Assembly (NCBI RefSeq): GCF_947242115.1
Contig: NC_074715.1
Location: 46,041,086 to 46,105,085, forward strand
Source: Biomphalaria glabrata
Lineage: Eukaryota > Mollusca > Gastropoda > Planorbidae
Reading direction: 5' to 3'
DNA: 64,000 nucleotides
Part shown: one piece after another, positions 10,536 through 22,857 of the stretch
Numbering within the stretch: position 1 is the stretch's first letter
Layout: every line of letters starts with the position of its first letter
Position numbers and translations under genes: made by a program
Notes under the pieces: model-generated
What the model saw: the letters and a program-made list of their open reading frames with translations, nothing else
Told to the model about the DNA's origin: nothing
The model's database searches: none

Positions 10536-12735
10536 AATAAATTGTAACATGTATAAAATTTATTATAATTATCATTATTGGTTCACAAACCATTCTTCAA
10601 TATTTTGCTTGGAAAGAAATGAATAAAAAAAAAACAAACCTTTTTAGCATGTTAGTGATTCTGAATTAAAAAGTTTTGTAGACCTACTAACTGAAAATTT
10701 GTTGTTGTTTTTCTCACTGATATAAATTCTGTTGTATTGTATGTCACTAACAAGAAGATAACTCTGGTGTCAACAAGTCAATCAACAACAAAAAGATTTT
10801 TGTTCTATTGTATAGATTACAGTATTTATCTGCCTTCCTAAAAAGGGCATTTATTTTATCAACCTGGCCTTGACACATGAAACATTGCAAATCTTACATT
10901 GCGTAATAAATGACTTGTAAGTAGTCCTTTTTTTTTTAAATAATAGGTGCCGGTACTCGGTGATGGATTGCCTAACTTTTAACTACTAATAAATTAATAA
11001 TAAACGTTAAAATACAAGAAAAGTAATATTGTTTTCCCCCATTTAAAAAAGGTGCGGTACGATGTACCTGTGCGTCTCGTCACAAAAAAAAAATCACTGT
11101 TTGTAAATAAATGATCTGTACACATGTTTGAACTGTTCAATTATTTCTAGGACAGTCACGTTTAAAGATTCTTTTTTTTTTTTATTAATTTTATTTTATC
11201 TAATCCATAAAGAGAAAGAAATGCGACATCTAAAACTATTGGGATGTACTCATTTATATTATCATATTATATTATTATTAGTATATTATTATTATTATTA
11301 CTATTATTTTTATTATTATTATTATTATTACTATGCTAGAAACGAACGAGTAGGCCTATTCATTCTCTGGCACTGCCAGGGTCGTTCTTCGTTAAAAAGA
11401 AACAAAATTCATTGTAGTCCCTAGTCCATTTATCAGTGAGTAATATTCTGGTGATGTGGCAGGTCTGCAGCAGTACCGCCCTCTGACAGGCAACGAGAAT
11501 ATTCTTAGGAATGTTAATGGCCTTGAAGATATCTGTGAGGACAGTTGTCATTATCGCCTCTGTTGATATAACAATAGGGTATATTGTTATTTTAGATAAC
11601 TTCCATAAACGCTTAATCTCCAAGCCTAGGTTTCCATTTTTTGTTTTCCATTTCAGTTTTTCTTATTTTATGAGACAGTGGTACGGCGATGTCAATAATG
11701 GTAGCGTTTTTTTTTTAAATCTTTTTTTTTATTTCAATAAACAGCAGATCAGGGCGATTAAAATCTACCTTTTTGTCAGTCGAAATAGGCATATCCCAGT
11801 ATAACAAGTGATCAGTAGACTCGAGAACCTCTTATGGCAAATATTTGTAATAAGGAGGATCCTGATTTATCAAATTATGTCTAAATTACTTGAAACTACT
11901 GTTTGCTCACCAGCCTCTATGCAAGTGCAAGAATCGACAACAAGGTGGCCACAGTTTGTCACCAGTGCATCTAATAAAAATCAAATGCCATTGTGTCTTA
12001 ATTGAATTGATTACTCCTTATGTCCATCGGAGAGCCCTTTTTCCATAGTCTCCTTTACTAATTCCGCGCTCCCCCCCCCCGCCCCCGAAAACTTTCTCTT
12101 AGTACAGGCTAAACGTCTGCTACTCGCTAACTGTCGAGCTCTCAAAGACAACATGCCTAATTACTTGTACACAAATACAAAACATTGAGACCTGGATCTA
12201 CCTGCTTAAAAGTTAATTAGATTGGGATTTTAAATGTTTTCTAAGCATGTTAAACTTTACTATACACAGGTCGTACAGTATGGGTGTTAACAACGCTATA
12301 TCAAATGCATTTTGTAGAGATGTATGTCTAATCTGTGTCTGTCTAACTTGTACTGCTCAGCAAATAGGTTGCGTGTTTCAGTACGCGTCAAATTACTGGC
12401 GAGTCCGTGGTTACTGACGTGCAGTTAACTAACAACACTCCACTATTACGTACGATGTGACCTCTATGAAAGCCTAGCCTCAACTGTCTGTTTAATCTAA
12501 CAAAGCTACAGTCTCGCTTTGGATTAATGTCGTCACAATTATGTGTTCACTATCAGTCACCTAAAGTGCGTCTCTACAACTTCTATTACTTGTGAAGTTT
12601 TGCATCCCTGAGTGGAAGTCGTTAAGTGTCACTAATTGCGTTCATATTCCGCCTTGCACTTACCACTTTTTGTGCATTGTTTTGAATTATGTGCAACCTA
12701 AAGTCGTAACACATTGCGAAAATACGAATCTGCAT
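10536..12735. other. No gene recognised; TTA microsatellite
   Basis: AT-rich sequence with a TTA/ATT microsatellite at about 11270-11335, which creates a spurious poly-Tyr frame. Other open frames resemble no known protein. No splice-bounded exon seen. Confidence 0.4.
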
Positions 12736-12739
12736 GTAA

Positions 12740-12896
12740 AGTCTCCCAACTTTGATGGGTACCTAACTTAAGTTGGGGAAAGTAAAGACGGTTTGTAGTT
12801 GTGCTGGCCACATGACACCCTCGTTAACTCATGGCCATAGAAACAGATGAGCTTTGCATCATTTGCAATATAGATCTCAAGGTCTGAAAGGAGACT
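12740..12896 (+). repeat. SINE family A, body only
   Basis: Carries the family A body words in order: GATGGGTACCTAACTTAAGT, GTTGTGCTGGCCACATGACA, CCTCGTTAAC, AAACAGATGAGCTT and CAAGGTCTGAAAGG. The tRNA-like head is missing, consistent with a 5'-truncated copy. Confidence 0.65.
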
Positions 12897-13049
12897 TATG
12901 TAGATATTTTAAGAATAAAAAAAAGCACACAACCCTAGTTCAGATTTCAAGATTTTACCAAACCAAAATGAGGATGCTACGCAGTAGCGGATCAAAATGT
13001 AACTTACTGTTATGAGTTATATCAATTATATGAAGACCCACCAATAGTG

Positions 13050-13322
13050 AACGAAATAAAAAAGAACAGACAGGGCAGGTCACCTTGAAAGAATGTCAGA
13101 CAACAGAGGGGCGAAAATCGTATACAGGCAAAAACCAAAAGGCAGGCAACCCAAAGGCAGACCCCGAATGCGATGGATAGATGACGTGGAAGCAGATCTG
13201 AAGCAGCTTGGGGTTAGGGCGTGGAGACGAAAGGCCCAGGAGAGATCTGAATGGAAGGATGTGTTAAAGCAGTCCAGAGCCCTCCACGGGCCTCAGCGCC
13301 ACTGGGATGGATGGATGGATGT
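13050..13322 (+). mobile_element. LINE 3' end, RTE-like C-terminus
   Basis: A frame from 13093 reads MSDNRGAKIVYRQKPKGRQP, then GRPRMRWIDDVEADLKQLGV, then WKDVLKQSRALHGPQRHWDG. The GRP-R-RW-DDV-DL-LG pattern marks the extreme C-terminus of APE-type LINE polyproteins. It ends in a GATGGATGGATG tail near 13304-13320, a usual 3' microsatellite tail. Only this end is present, so the copy is dead by 5' truncation. Confidence 0.75.
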
Positions 13323-14050
13323 TATGAGTTTCGCATTAAATGTTTTAGAAAAGCTGAAGTATAAATGTATATTTTGAACGCTATCGTACTAATAGTTTCC
13401 TCTTATTGTGTATTGTAATTTGTAATGCAAAACAGTACAACAAATTACCTCACTGATAATAATTATAACAAAAAAATATAGTTATGTGATTATATTCGGG
13501 TTCGTATAATCATATTAGAACTATGTAAATACAAATAGATTTCCACATGCCAAGGTACATTGCTTTCTTACATAGGTGTTACTATCATTTCTACACTACA
13601 ATGGAAAGTCACTGTTATATCAATTGTGAAATCTTTGTTTGGTTTCCAATGTTAGTTCAACGTTATCTTAAAATGTTAATTATCTCCCCTTTCAACGAAG
13701 AATTAGATCTATCTACATTTAATCTCAACAGCCAGCTCTCAAAATAAACGTTTGGTCCTTTCATCTTATCGACTTGTTAGTGTAATTGTTGTATAATCTA
13801 TCGCCACATGCGCCATGTAGACTATGCATGTTCCCCTTTTATCTGGAAGACAAAGGATTTATCACACTTATCTGCCCTTTTATTCTTGGTCAGGGTTGCG
13901 TTTATCAGTGGTTTAAACTATATCTGGTTGTTTCTAATTACGCAAGGTGGTGGAATCTATTTTCAAAGGGTATAATGTGATATAACTGGGATTTAAAATG
14001 TTTAATGTTTGGTGGTTATCAAAAAAAAAAAATAAATTATATTTTTTTTC
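13323..14050. other. No gene or repeat recognised
   Basis: AT-rich sequence with three unremarkable short open frames on the plus strand. No homology recognised and no splice pattern. Confidence 0.4.
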
Positions 14051-14054
14051 ATGG

Positions 14055-14257
14055 TTCAACGAGCAGGGTGTCATGTGGTGAGCACAACGACAAACCGCCT
14101 TTACTTTTCCCTACTAAAGTCAGGTACCCATTAGAGCTGGGTGAACTCAGGGGCGCCCTAAAAATCCCGAAGTTCGAAATCCCAGTCTTCACCGAGATTC
14201 GAACCCAGGACCCCAGGCTCGACAGTCAAGCGCTTAACCACTCAGCCACCTCTCCCC
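14055..14257 (-). repeat. SINE family A, full-length copy
   Basis: On the minus strand it starts with a tRNA-like head (GAGAGGTGGCTGAGTGGTTA, AGCGCTTGACTGTC) and B box GGGTTCGAATCTCGG, then TGAAGACTGGGATTTCG, and ends in the ACATGACACCCTG body. It is one of the most complete copies here and useful as the family A reference. Confidence 0.75.
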
Positions 14258-14307
14258 AGTGTATTGTTTAAGTAGTAGTGAAGTTTCCCCTTTCCGATCG
14301 TGTGATC

Positions 14308-14483
14308 TATAGGGCAGATGTGGCACACGGTTAAGGAGAGGGTGTTATGTGGCCAGCACAACGACCAACCCCTCCCCCAACCAATGTCAGGTACCCGTTA
14401 GAGTTGGATGGACTCAGGGGCACCTTAAAATTCCCGAAAATTAAAATCCCAGTCTTCACCAGGATTCAAACCCAGGACCACCG
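14308..14483 (-). repeat. SINE family A, second copy in the same orientation
   Basis: Directly left-to-right neighbour of the copy at 14055-14257, same strand. It includes GGTTTGAATCCTGGTGAAGA and the ACATAACACCCTC body, but the extreme tRNA head is cut off. Confidence 0.7.
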
Positions 14484-15599
14484 GTATTACTGTATGAATA
14501 TACATTTCAAATAGTATGTTATATGTATAGGACACTGCGATAAAAGAGAATCGGTTGTTGTGGTATGGATTTTAATAAAGAGGTTTACTTTCAATAGAGA
14601 CAATCTCGAAGTACACCACTGAGCCTTTTCATCCCAGGAATCTTTTACAAAGAAGTCACACACTTTGTGCAACATAGTGACGAGTTGGTAAACAAATCTT
14701 GTTGCCAAATAGTTCAAACCCCCAAATCCTGAACATCTGTTACAGTTCGGTATCAGGGCACTCAGCTCTAAGTAAACATGAACAGACTATGTCCCGACTT
14801 TCCAACATTCCAAAATCAAATTTAAATACGCCTTCATGATCAAACCTAATCACAAAAAAAAAGCAAAGCTTTGATGCTGTTCTTAGGGTCTTGCAAGGTA
14901 TGCATTTCATTAACAACAACAAAATTTGTGTGCCCAACAATAAACAAACAAACAACATTTTAATGGGGAAAAACAACAAGACTCAATAGTAGCCAGGGGT
15001 TTCGTTTTCTCTTTGGCTCTGATGAAGTAAACAGTCGATTGTTCTGTCTTGGCGCTATGCACACCAGCCGAGGGATAAGCTAAATACTTTGTGCCAACGG
15101 AGGCTAGAATAAAGTGCAATCATGTGTCAGGACACAGCTCATTTCCCAGATAACGCGTTGAGTCTAAACACAGCTTGGTCCAGACATAGTGCTGATAATT
15201 GATAAGAGCATTAAAATAACACTTGAAACTTTTAGTTCAAATACTGAACAAGAAAAACATTAAAAAAAAAAAAAAAACAGCATATTAAGGGTACTCGTAT
15301 CAATTAGTTTGGATCAGTCATGTAATTAAATTTGTAATAGATCTAGACATTTAAGAATTTATAAAAATAAATTTAAAAAAACGTCTGTGCTAAAGCCTTC
15401 TCAAACCAACGCTGTAACTAATAAGAAACCGAAGAGTGTATGAACATGGAAGATCGCAGTGTTATCTCTCTTGTTTTTGTTTCATGTCTGTGTTCACTAA
15501 GTCTGAGACGGCTGCCTAATGTACAGGGGACTAATTCAGCTTAAACCACCACTTCAGACAAGTACTATTTGTTTCCATTGTTTGACATAATGAACCAAG
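14484..15599. other. No gene recognised
   Basis: AT-rich sequence with A and T runs. Minus-strand frames at about 14487-15119 are short and unlike known proteins. Confidence 0.4.
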
Positions 15600-15775
15600 T
15601 AATTTATTACTAATTGGTTAATTTTTTTTTTATTGATTCTTATGTTGTCAGGTATAGGAAATAAGTGTGTAAAATTTCAGCTTGATCCGAAATTGGGTGT
15701 GGGAGAAATAACGTGTACAAACTTTTGGCCAGACAAGCAGACAAGAGTGAGTTGATATAAGCTTCGTAAAAAAGT
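15600..15775. repeat. Dispersed repeat R1, inverted copy
   Basis: Reads as the reverse of the block at 934-1085: AATTTCAGCTTGATCCGAAA, GGGTGTGGGAGAAATAACGT and GAGTGAGTTGATATAAGCTT. It is very close to the copy at 22390-22562, which has the same orientation. Confidence 0.6.
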
Positions 15776-16407
15776 GTTAGCGTGTGAGTGGCTGGTAGAG
15801 CCCTATGGTACGGTTTAACAGCGATGATATATTGTTTTCATCTCAATAATTATAATACGCCAACGTCTTCCTGCAATTACAGCATCACTTTTAAATTCAG
15901 GAGAATACATCATGTAAGTGTGGACAGTTATTTAAAGGATTTTATTACTAAAATAAATGTATCTCTTTGCTCTTTACCCTTTCTACATCTACACTTCGTG
16001 ACTTTGTTGGGTTTTTTAAACTTAACTAACAAACAGAAATGATCCAGTCATAGATAAAAGTAACTACCGGGACTTGAAATCTTCTATTGAAAATCTTAGC
16101 TTGTGTGTCGGGGAGGGGGTGTTTCCTGGTGAGGGGGAGGTCCAGATGAAGGGCTCTCCTCCACCTACTCAACTGTAAGATTATTGAAAAGAAATGAAGA
16201 AATAGGAATCCCTGATCTTAATGGCGCTCTTTGGAATTGCATTTTTAATTTGGAAACGGTATATCTGTGCAGATTTCATTTGAGATGATTTAGTGATAAC
16301 ATGAGATGAGTTGATCCGGTTTGAATGAATTACTGAATGTTTGGAAACCATCACTTGGGAAAACCGACCAGTCTTTATTTACATATTTGAACCTTATATC
16401 CTTGAAC

Positions 16408-16472
16408 TGGTAGCATCAACATCTTTTGCAATGGTGAGACGACCGGCTTTGCCGAGAATATAAACCTTCAAC
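16408..16472. repeat. Direct repeat left of a LINE fragment
   Basis: GGTAGCATCAACAT, GAGACGACCGGC and TTGCCGAGAATATAAA recur at 17291-17355 with a few changes. The two copies lie on either side of the LINE fragment at 16687-17200, so the pair may be edges of one older element or a local duplication. Confidence 0.55.
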
Positions 16473-16506
16473 TATAAGATGTTTGTATTAAAAGGTAATG
16501 TAGAAA

Positions 16507-16620
16507 CAGGGGCGTAGCTAGGGATTTGGGGGCCCTGGGGGATTGACCTCTTTGGGGCCCCCTTGCATTTTGACATTCGATATCGTGCCATGAGATAATG
16601 TATTTAATAATGTTATATGC
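16507..16620. mobile_element. hAT-type MITE (CAGKGGCGTAGC family), left part
   Basis: Starts CAGGGGCGTAGCTAGGGATT and continues with GACCTCTTTGGGGCCC and TTGCATTTTGACATTCGATA, as in the copy at 39474. The right inverted end is not found, so this copy is truncated or interrupted. Confidence 0.6.
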
Positions 16621-16686
16621 CTATAATTCAAATTGGTACAGTATATCAGTAAAACAACACACACACACACAAATAATTAAGATTCT

Positions 16687-17200
16687 TTATATATATGAGT
16701 GAGGTACGTGCGTCGCGTCATCGGCAAACAGCAGCTCCCTTATCAAGATACGACGCCTTTTCGTTTTGGCTTTAAGACGTGCCAGGTTAAAGAGCCTTCC
16801 ATCGGATCTGCTATGGATATACATTCCGTCTTCCAGGGATTTAAAAGCACTGGTTAGTACAACTGAGAAGAAGATGCCAAATAGTGTAGGGGCCAGTACA
16901 CATCCTTGTTTTACACCGATCTTAATGGAGAATGGCCTGGAGGAAGAACTTTCAAAATGAACAGTGCCCTGCATATTTTCGTGAAAAGCTGACTTTAGTT
17001 TTCTTAACTTATTTGGGCAGCCGATTCTCTCTAGTAGCCCTAAATCAGAGGCATACACATGTACGAATTGTGGCAAAGTCTGCCGTTCTAGAATTGGCTT
17101 GATTAGCCACATCAGATTCTGCCCAGTCTCAAGTTTAAGCCAAAACCAGTGACTCCTTTGGGCGCATCCATCGCCTTTCGAGACAAAATGAGCCATATAA
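16687..17200 (-). mobile_element. LINE reverse-transcriptase fragment (family L-beta)
   Basis: A 169-codon minus-strand frame reads as the middle of a LINE reverse transcriptase: LLERIGCPNKLRKLKSAFHE, then PFSIKIGVKQGCVLAPTLFG, then LFNLARLKAKTKRRRILIRE and LFADDATHV. GVKQGC and the catalytic F-ADD box are intact. The N- and C-terminal parts are missing, so the copy cannot move by itself. The fragments at 55117 and 61753 appear to be other parts of the same family. Confidence 0.85.
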
Positions 17201-17205
17201 ATATA

Positions 17206-17254
17206 TAATAATCACGAAATTATATATATATATATATAATTTCATGATTATTGT
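17206..17254. repeat. Palindrome around a (TA)n core
   Basis: Arms ATAATCACGAAATTATA and TATAATTTCATGATTAT flank a TATATATA core and pair almost perfectly. It may be a cruciform-prone (AT)n expansion; no gene is attached. Confidence 0.7.
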
Positions 17255-17290
17255 AAAACAAAAAGCGCTACATTTTTAAACAATCGTAAC

Positions 17291-17355
17291 TGGTAGCATC
17301 AACATATTTTATATTAGGGAGACAACCGGCGTTGCCGAGAATATAAAACTTCAAA
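17291..17355. repeat. Direct repeat right of the LINE fragment
   Basis: Partner of 16408-16472 (GGTAGCATCAACAT, GGGAGACAACCGGC, TTGCCGAGAATATAAA). Confidence 0.55.
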
Positions 17356-17735
17356 TACTTTGTGCTTATTAACATCATTATAGGGCAATTAAAACATGGA
17401 AACTTCCCATCTTAACGTCAAAGGCTATGACATATTAAGTCCCACGACTTACACACTGAATACAGAAGTATGCATTTATGCTGAGTCTAAAATGTATTGT
17501 TTGTATGTAAAATTTAATGTATTAAATTGTATTCACAATTTAAATAGAGTTTCAAGCCGAACTTCAACTGAAGAAGTGACCACTTCAATGAGACAATATG
17601 CTGACATTTATGTTCCCTGATGGCTACTTAAAGCCATACTTCGACTCTTTGTTCTCCGCAGTGACTCAGAAAGTTAAACAAGAATGTAAGTTTGGTTCAG
17701 GAAGAAATGCCTCTAGTGTATATATTATAGTTGAC

Positions 17736-18411
17736 CAGGGCCGGCCTTAGGCCACTGCAACCTATGCGACCGCAGTGGGGTCACGCACTTTCATAGAATC
17801 CCCGCTAATTCTAGGTGTATTCCATTAAAGTAAACCATTTATAACTTATAACAGATTTCCCGCGACCTCCTGATTTATCAGGAGCGCCTTGAAATCTCCT
17901 GAATTTACAAAATATTCGAAAAAGTCCAAAAAATTTTAGGAAATTATTAAAATCTTTTAAAAACTCATAAAAATATCTTGCAATATAGATAAAATTGTCA
18001 TTTTGGGGTGTCATTCAATAGGAAACGCCAACACCACGTGCGATAATAAAAAACGGCATTATACAATACCCGTATTTCTGGAATCAGTTGAAAGAAGCTT
18101 TCTCGTGCCTCAAACTAATGAAGAATTACTTGAGTGTGACAATTCTCGAAGATAGATTAAAACATTTGGTAATTCTTGCTATTGAGCGTGATCTATGTAG
18201 GAAACATAATTCTTATGATATACTGTATGACTTCGCTACACGCAAGGAGCGTTAAGTATTTCTGTACTTAGTAAAGAACGAATAAAATGGAAAGACGAAT
18301 TTATTTTCTAATTCAAACTCTAAATTTTCACTTATTATCCGTATCCCTACCCAAACTGGGCCCCGCGTAATCGTTTCGCATAGGGCCACGCAATGGTTAA
18401 GTCCGGCTCTA
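17736..18411 (+). mobile_element. hAT transposon remnant with transposase tail
   Basis: The left end is CAGGGCCGGCCTTAGGCCAC and the right end, read inward, is AGAGCCGGACTTAACCATTG. Between them (about 18078-18255) broken frames read VESVERSF, then LKLMKNYLSVTILEDRLKHL, then ILAIERDLCRK and DFATRKER before a stop. This matches the C-terminal dimerisation region of TTF-type hAT transposases (ERSFS-LK-IKN-L-S-M-RL-L-ILSIE). One frameshift splits the match. The element is internally deleted. Its left end also occurs at 43676 and 44210. Confidence 0.8.
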
Positions 18412-19256
18412 TTATTCGTCGTCTTAAAATAACATCTCTGGAACACATTTATTAAGGCGATCAATATTCTTAACCCAAGCTTGCATTCTGCGATTATTAT
18501 ATGCCTAATATTGCCTAATAATGAAATCTCCAGCCACTAGCTTTTTTAGAGCAAATAAATATTAGAAAGCTATTGGTATGTGTTACGTGCGCATGTTAAT
18601 GTAAATGTGAAATGGTGCGAATGCGTGTTGAACGGAGAGGAGAAAAGAAAATGGAGAAAATAGAAACGAAATAGTGTTCTAGTGTTCATGAGAATTAAAA
18701 TGAGTTCTAAGCGATGACGTTGTTGTTTTAGTGTTAATGTACTGTTTAAAGAGTCTTATTCTAGAAAGGAACGTAACAGTATGTTTTCTATCTTGTCATT
18801 GCTGTTGTGGAACTAGTATTAAGTGCATCCCGCAGAATATATAATCCGAGGCGGCCTTTCATGTGACGTCTGCCTATAGGCGCTGCCTCAGCCACATAGT
18901 CTAATGAATCGTACCAATGGGGCTGTTCCTTAGTTCTTCCATGTCACGTGGTAGTGTTGTTAACATTTTAATGACCTCATTGATTTCATTGTTATTTAAA
19001 TGTGAAAATAGTCTAGAGCGATAGGCCTACATTAGAATTAATAAACTACTGGATGACGATCAAATCATAGGAAGATATAGCCATTGTTCTTTTGTAAAAC
19101 AATAACTCTGTGAATTAGCTTAAAGATAAAATAAGATAATTGTATTGGTCCAATGAAATGTAAATTCAATTTGACTACGATTGTCCACCTCAGCGTAACT
19201 GCTGTACAATAAAGTAGGTCGGAAATACTCAACGACCCCAACTATATCATCTAGGG
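18412..19256. other. No gene or repeat recognised
   Basis: A locally GC-richer patch at about 18840-18960 (GAGGCGGCCTTTCATGTGAC) has no recognised motif. No open frame of note. Confidence 0.35.
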
Positions 19257-20602
19257 CAGGGGTGGGCAAATTACGGCCCGCGGGCCACATGCGGCCCGAT
19301 GGAGTGTTTTATGCGGCCCGCCGACACCTGTAGAGATAATCTGTCCCACAGTATACACATATAAAAATGTAAATATATTAAAATATTTCTAAATATTCTC
19401 TATAAATGATTGAAACTGTCTCATTATAAAAAGTTTCAAGTAAACGACTTCAATACACTCAAGTCTCAGGTGGCAAGTGTAACAACTGATGGAGCTCGAT
19501 CTTTCACTGAGAAAAACATTTTGTTTTTTAAATAAAGAATATTTCAACCATAAACTTTAAATAGGAAAGTTTGCAAGTTTCCGCTGGCTGAAATGCATGT
19601 TTAATCTTCGCAAACAAGGCTTTCCCATTTTTCCAGGTGAGCACAAAAAAAAAACAACAACAGGTTTTGTCATTTTCCGTTGCTGAAAGGTGAAACTGTT
19701 TCTAATAATAATATTAACGCTTGTCTTCGAGTACAAAAATTAATAAGGAATTCAGTATTTCCCTTGGCTAAGTGGACCCAGGGGCCAGTGACCTACATAT
19801 TTTGCCTCTTCTATCACAGACATAACCACTGTCCGCTGATGGTCAATTTAGATTTTCTTTTCTCCGTCTACATCTGTCCTCAGGCAGCGGATTTTCTTTT
19901 GGTCTCAAATGTGTATCCCATCGGCCCTTGTAAGTTATAGAGAAACTATTTCTAGTGAAATGTTTAAAAGTACAAGACTAATTTAAATTCGTTCATTGTG
20001 GAATTTATAAAAATCAATATGAAGACGTCAAGAACCAGTTTTCAATACCATCAGCTCACTATTTAGCGCAGTAGATGATTCAGCTCCAGAGGATATGACT
20101 TCAAGCAAATTATGACCCGAAAGAAAAGTTCCAGCCATCTCTTTCGCTGGAGTTTAATAGATGCCAGAAGTGCAATTTTCACTCTTACAAAACTTTGCTG
20201 CTAAACTTTCACATTATTTGGGTACAAATACATATGTGAACAAGTACCGTTTTGTGGAAACTAAGCAAGTGTAATCACCAATGATGCTGACTGACTGTAA
20301 TTTGACAGCGGTCAAAAGGATAACAACTAGAAAGCTAGTTTCACTGTTCGAAAATATAACGCACGAGTGTAAACTTATTTGTTCTGTGGTGTAAATTGGT
20401 TGTAATTCTTCAATTGCGAATTTGAAAAATAAATAATGAATGTATAATACGGTATAAATATGAATTAAAAGACATTATACACTGTTAGCTAGCGTATTTT
20501 CCTAAGTTGTATGCATAAGTACATAAATATATTTATATGCGGCCCCCATTCCCAATTTTTTTCTTAATGCGGCCCTCGATACGAAAAGGTTGCCCACCCC
20601 TG
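19257..20602 (+). mobile_element. hAT (Charlie/ZBED5-like) transposon, decayed
   Basis: Inverted ends CAGGGGTGGGCAA and TTGCCCACCCCTG, with internal GCGGCCCG words at both ends, are classic for Charlie-like hAT elements. Two transposase islands survive: VTTDGARSFTEKNIL at 19479-19523, matching the TTDGA-SM-GKN motif of ZBED5/GTF2IRD2-like transposases, and at about 20188-20330 QNFAAKLSHYLGTNTYVN, then (past a stop) LTDCNLTAVKRITT, matching the C-terminal FGSTYLCE-LTD-HL-LLR-AT region. TCTAGGG flanks both sides as a partial target duplication. At about 1.35 kb it is internally deleted and dead. Confidence 0.85.
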
Positions 20603-22389
20603 AATTCTAGGGCAGCTATATCATAATAGTCTTGGTTAAGGTTAGACACGACACTTGACACTCGACCCTGGGTAGTGCTAAAGCCGCCTTTGATAAAATA
20701 GACTAAGCTTACGGTATGTCACTCAAAAATGTTTTTAAATGTACATCATATATACTGGTTATTAACTTTCTTTCCTAATTAACGATACCATCGTTGATTT
20801 GGCCCCATTACATTAAATTAATTTTTCGTTTTAGAAAGTTATAATTTGTGTTGTATAAAAAGAGCATGCATTCTCCAATAATCCTGTACCAAAAGTAACG
20901 TTTTCTTATTACAATTATAGATTATTAAAGTTTAATCATAACAGGGCAGAATGTACAAATGTGAAAAAAAAAATGAACAATTCTGTCACAACGTGGAAAA
21001 AAAAATTACGGAAATAAAGAGTTAAGTGCTCTCGCGTTTTTTTAAGGTTACTCTGACGGTGTAGGCATTTTTGATAATCAGTAACCTTTGACCCTAGAAA
21101 CTTAAAATAAATTCATCCCACATAATAAAAATCCCAAAGTATACATATTAGTCATAACAAATATATGCAGAACTCATTGTTCTTTGGACACATCTTAACA
21201 TTATTAGTACGTTGAGACTTTGTCCTAACACGTAGTATCAGGATATACATAAATTAATTTTAAGAAATAGCTAACAACATTTATGTAGATATTAATTTTA
21301 GAAAGTAGGCTACAATGACAAAGTGCAAAGACAAAAAAAAAACCAAAAAAAACACAACTTTTTAATTTTTTTTTTTTGAGGTGTTCCAAGAATTACAATA
21401 CTAAGGAGTTAAGAGAAGTCGCTAATATTTTGAAATAAAAAGAAATTTTTAGAATTAAAATATTAATAATTAGGCTATATTAAAAAAAAATATTTTTTTA
21501 GATCAATTTCTCCTGATGGTGGTTAGAAAATTTTCATTCTATTTCTTTCTTATAAAGCGTCGTTATTGCAAGGAGTCTTTCCATTGAGCTCTGCATAATA
21601 CTATTCTTTGATTAAAAGCCCAGCTAATGATTTTTGCATCAAGCGGTGCGCAAAATACTCATGTACGTCAGTTGATTAATTCGACTCCTTAGTAAATGCA
21701 AACAAAACATTCAGTCCTGGAATTTCCGATTTAAGCGTGTTCAACATGTTTAGAGAATAATACGTAAGCCAAATTTAATTTTAAAGATGATTATACTTTG
21801 AAAAGTTATAACGGTCATAGTATGCCATAGTTTTCACCGTGTGCTGAATTAAGTATTTATTTTTCCTCAAAGATATAAACAAACTGACAAATTTAAAAAA
21901 AAATTTAGAGTCGTTTTCGAGATGCACGTACAGTTTTCATCCAGTGTACTTTTTGAACCAATGAAGAGATTACAATGCAAGTCGATATGATAAAAATAAA
22001 TATACTATTCTAAAAACAAAGCTTATTTTAAGCGTAGTCGTATCAATTAGTTTGTATCAGTTATGTAATTAAAGTTGTAATAGATATAGAATATAGACGA
22101 ACAATAATTAATCTGTGCAATTTTAAACTTTTGGCTTTCTCAGTGCGCTATGCTCCTATCGCTTGTCTAGACCAGTTGGCAAACGGGAAAAGTGAAAATA
22201 AGAGTTTATCTGTATGAATGTTACCGCGATCGCAATGACACTCATGAAACAAAAAGGACGACTTGAATACGAACTCGAGGGAGTCAAGCCTCCCCAAGGG
22301 GACTAACTCAACTAACACCACCAAATCTGTAATGTACAGTTCTCTCTCACTTGTTCGATACAAAACAAAATAATTCATTGCCAATAGTT
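20603..22389. other. No gene recognised
   Basis: Very AT-rich with many A and T runs. A 78-codon minus-strand frame at 22148-22384 resembles no family I know and has no flanking splice pattern. Confidence 0.4.
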
Positions 22390-22562
22390 TACTAATTGGA
22401 GAATTGTTTTTAATTTATTCTTGTTTTGTCGTGTACAAGAAATAATTGTGCGAAATTTCAACTTGATCCGAGAATGGGTGTGAAAGAAATAACGTGTACA
22501 AACTTTTTACCAGACAGACAGAAAGACAGACATACAGAGTGAGTTGATATAAGCTTTGTAAA
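22390..22562. repeat. Dispersed repeat R1, inverted copy
   Basis: Contains AATTTCAACTTGATCCGAGA, GGGTGTGAAAGAAATAACGT, ACAGACAGAAAGACAG and GAGTGAGTTGATATAAGCTT, the reverse of the copies at 934 and 37135. Confidence 0.6.
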
Positions 22563-22857
22563 AAAAAAGAACTTCGGGTCAAATAGAAAAAAAAACACCA
22601 AAATTAACATTTAAGAAAAAAAATTATCAAGCTTAAGTCACTATAAGTACTTACTTAAGGATTAGCTGACCACGCCTTGCGTAACGTCAATCCGAGATGT
22701 TGCGGTATTGAGCTACGCCCGTTTTAAGCTACTTGGCTCTTTAGCATGCTGGATATTAAAAAAAACAAAACAGGTGGACCTTTACAGATTTATAGATTAC
22801 CTATGTACATAAGCTCAACACTTACACACACACACACTTACACACACACTCACTTGC

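Noticed and set aside
11128-11424. 98-codon frame with a poly-Tyr run
   Set aside because: Produced by the TTA/ATT microsatellite.
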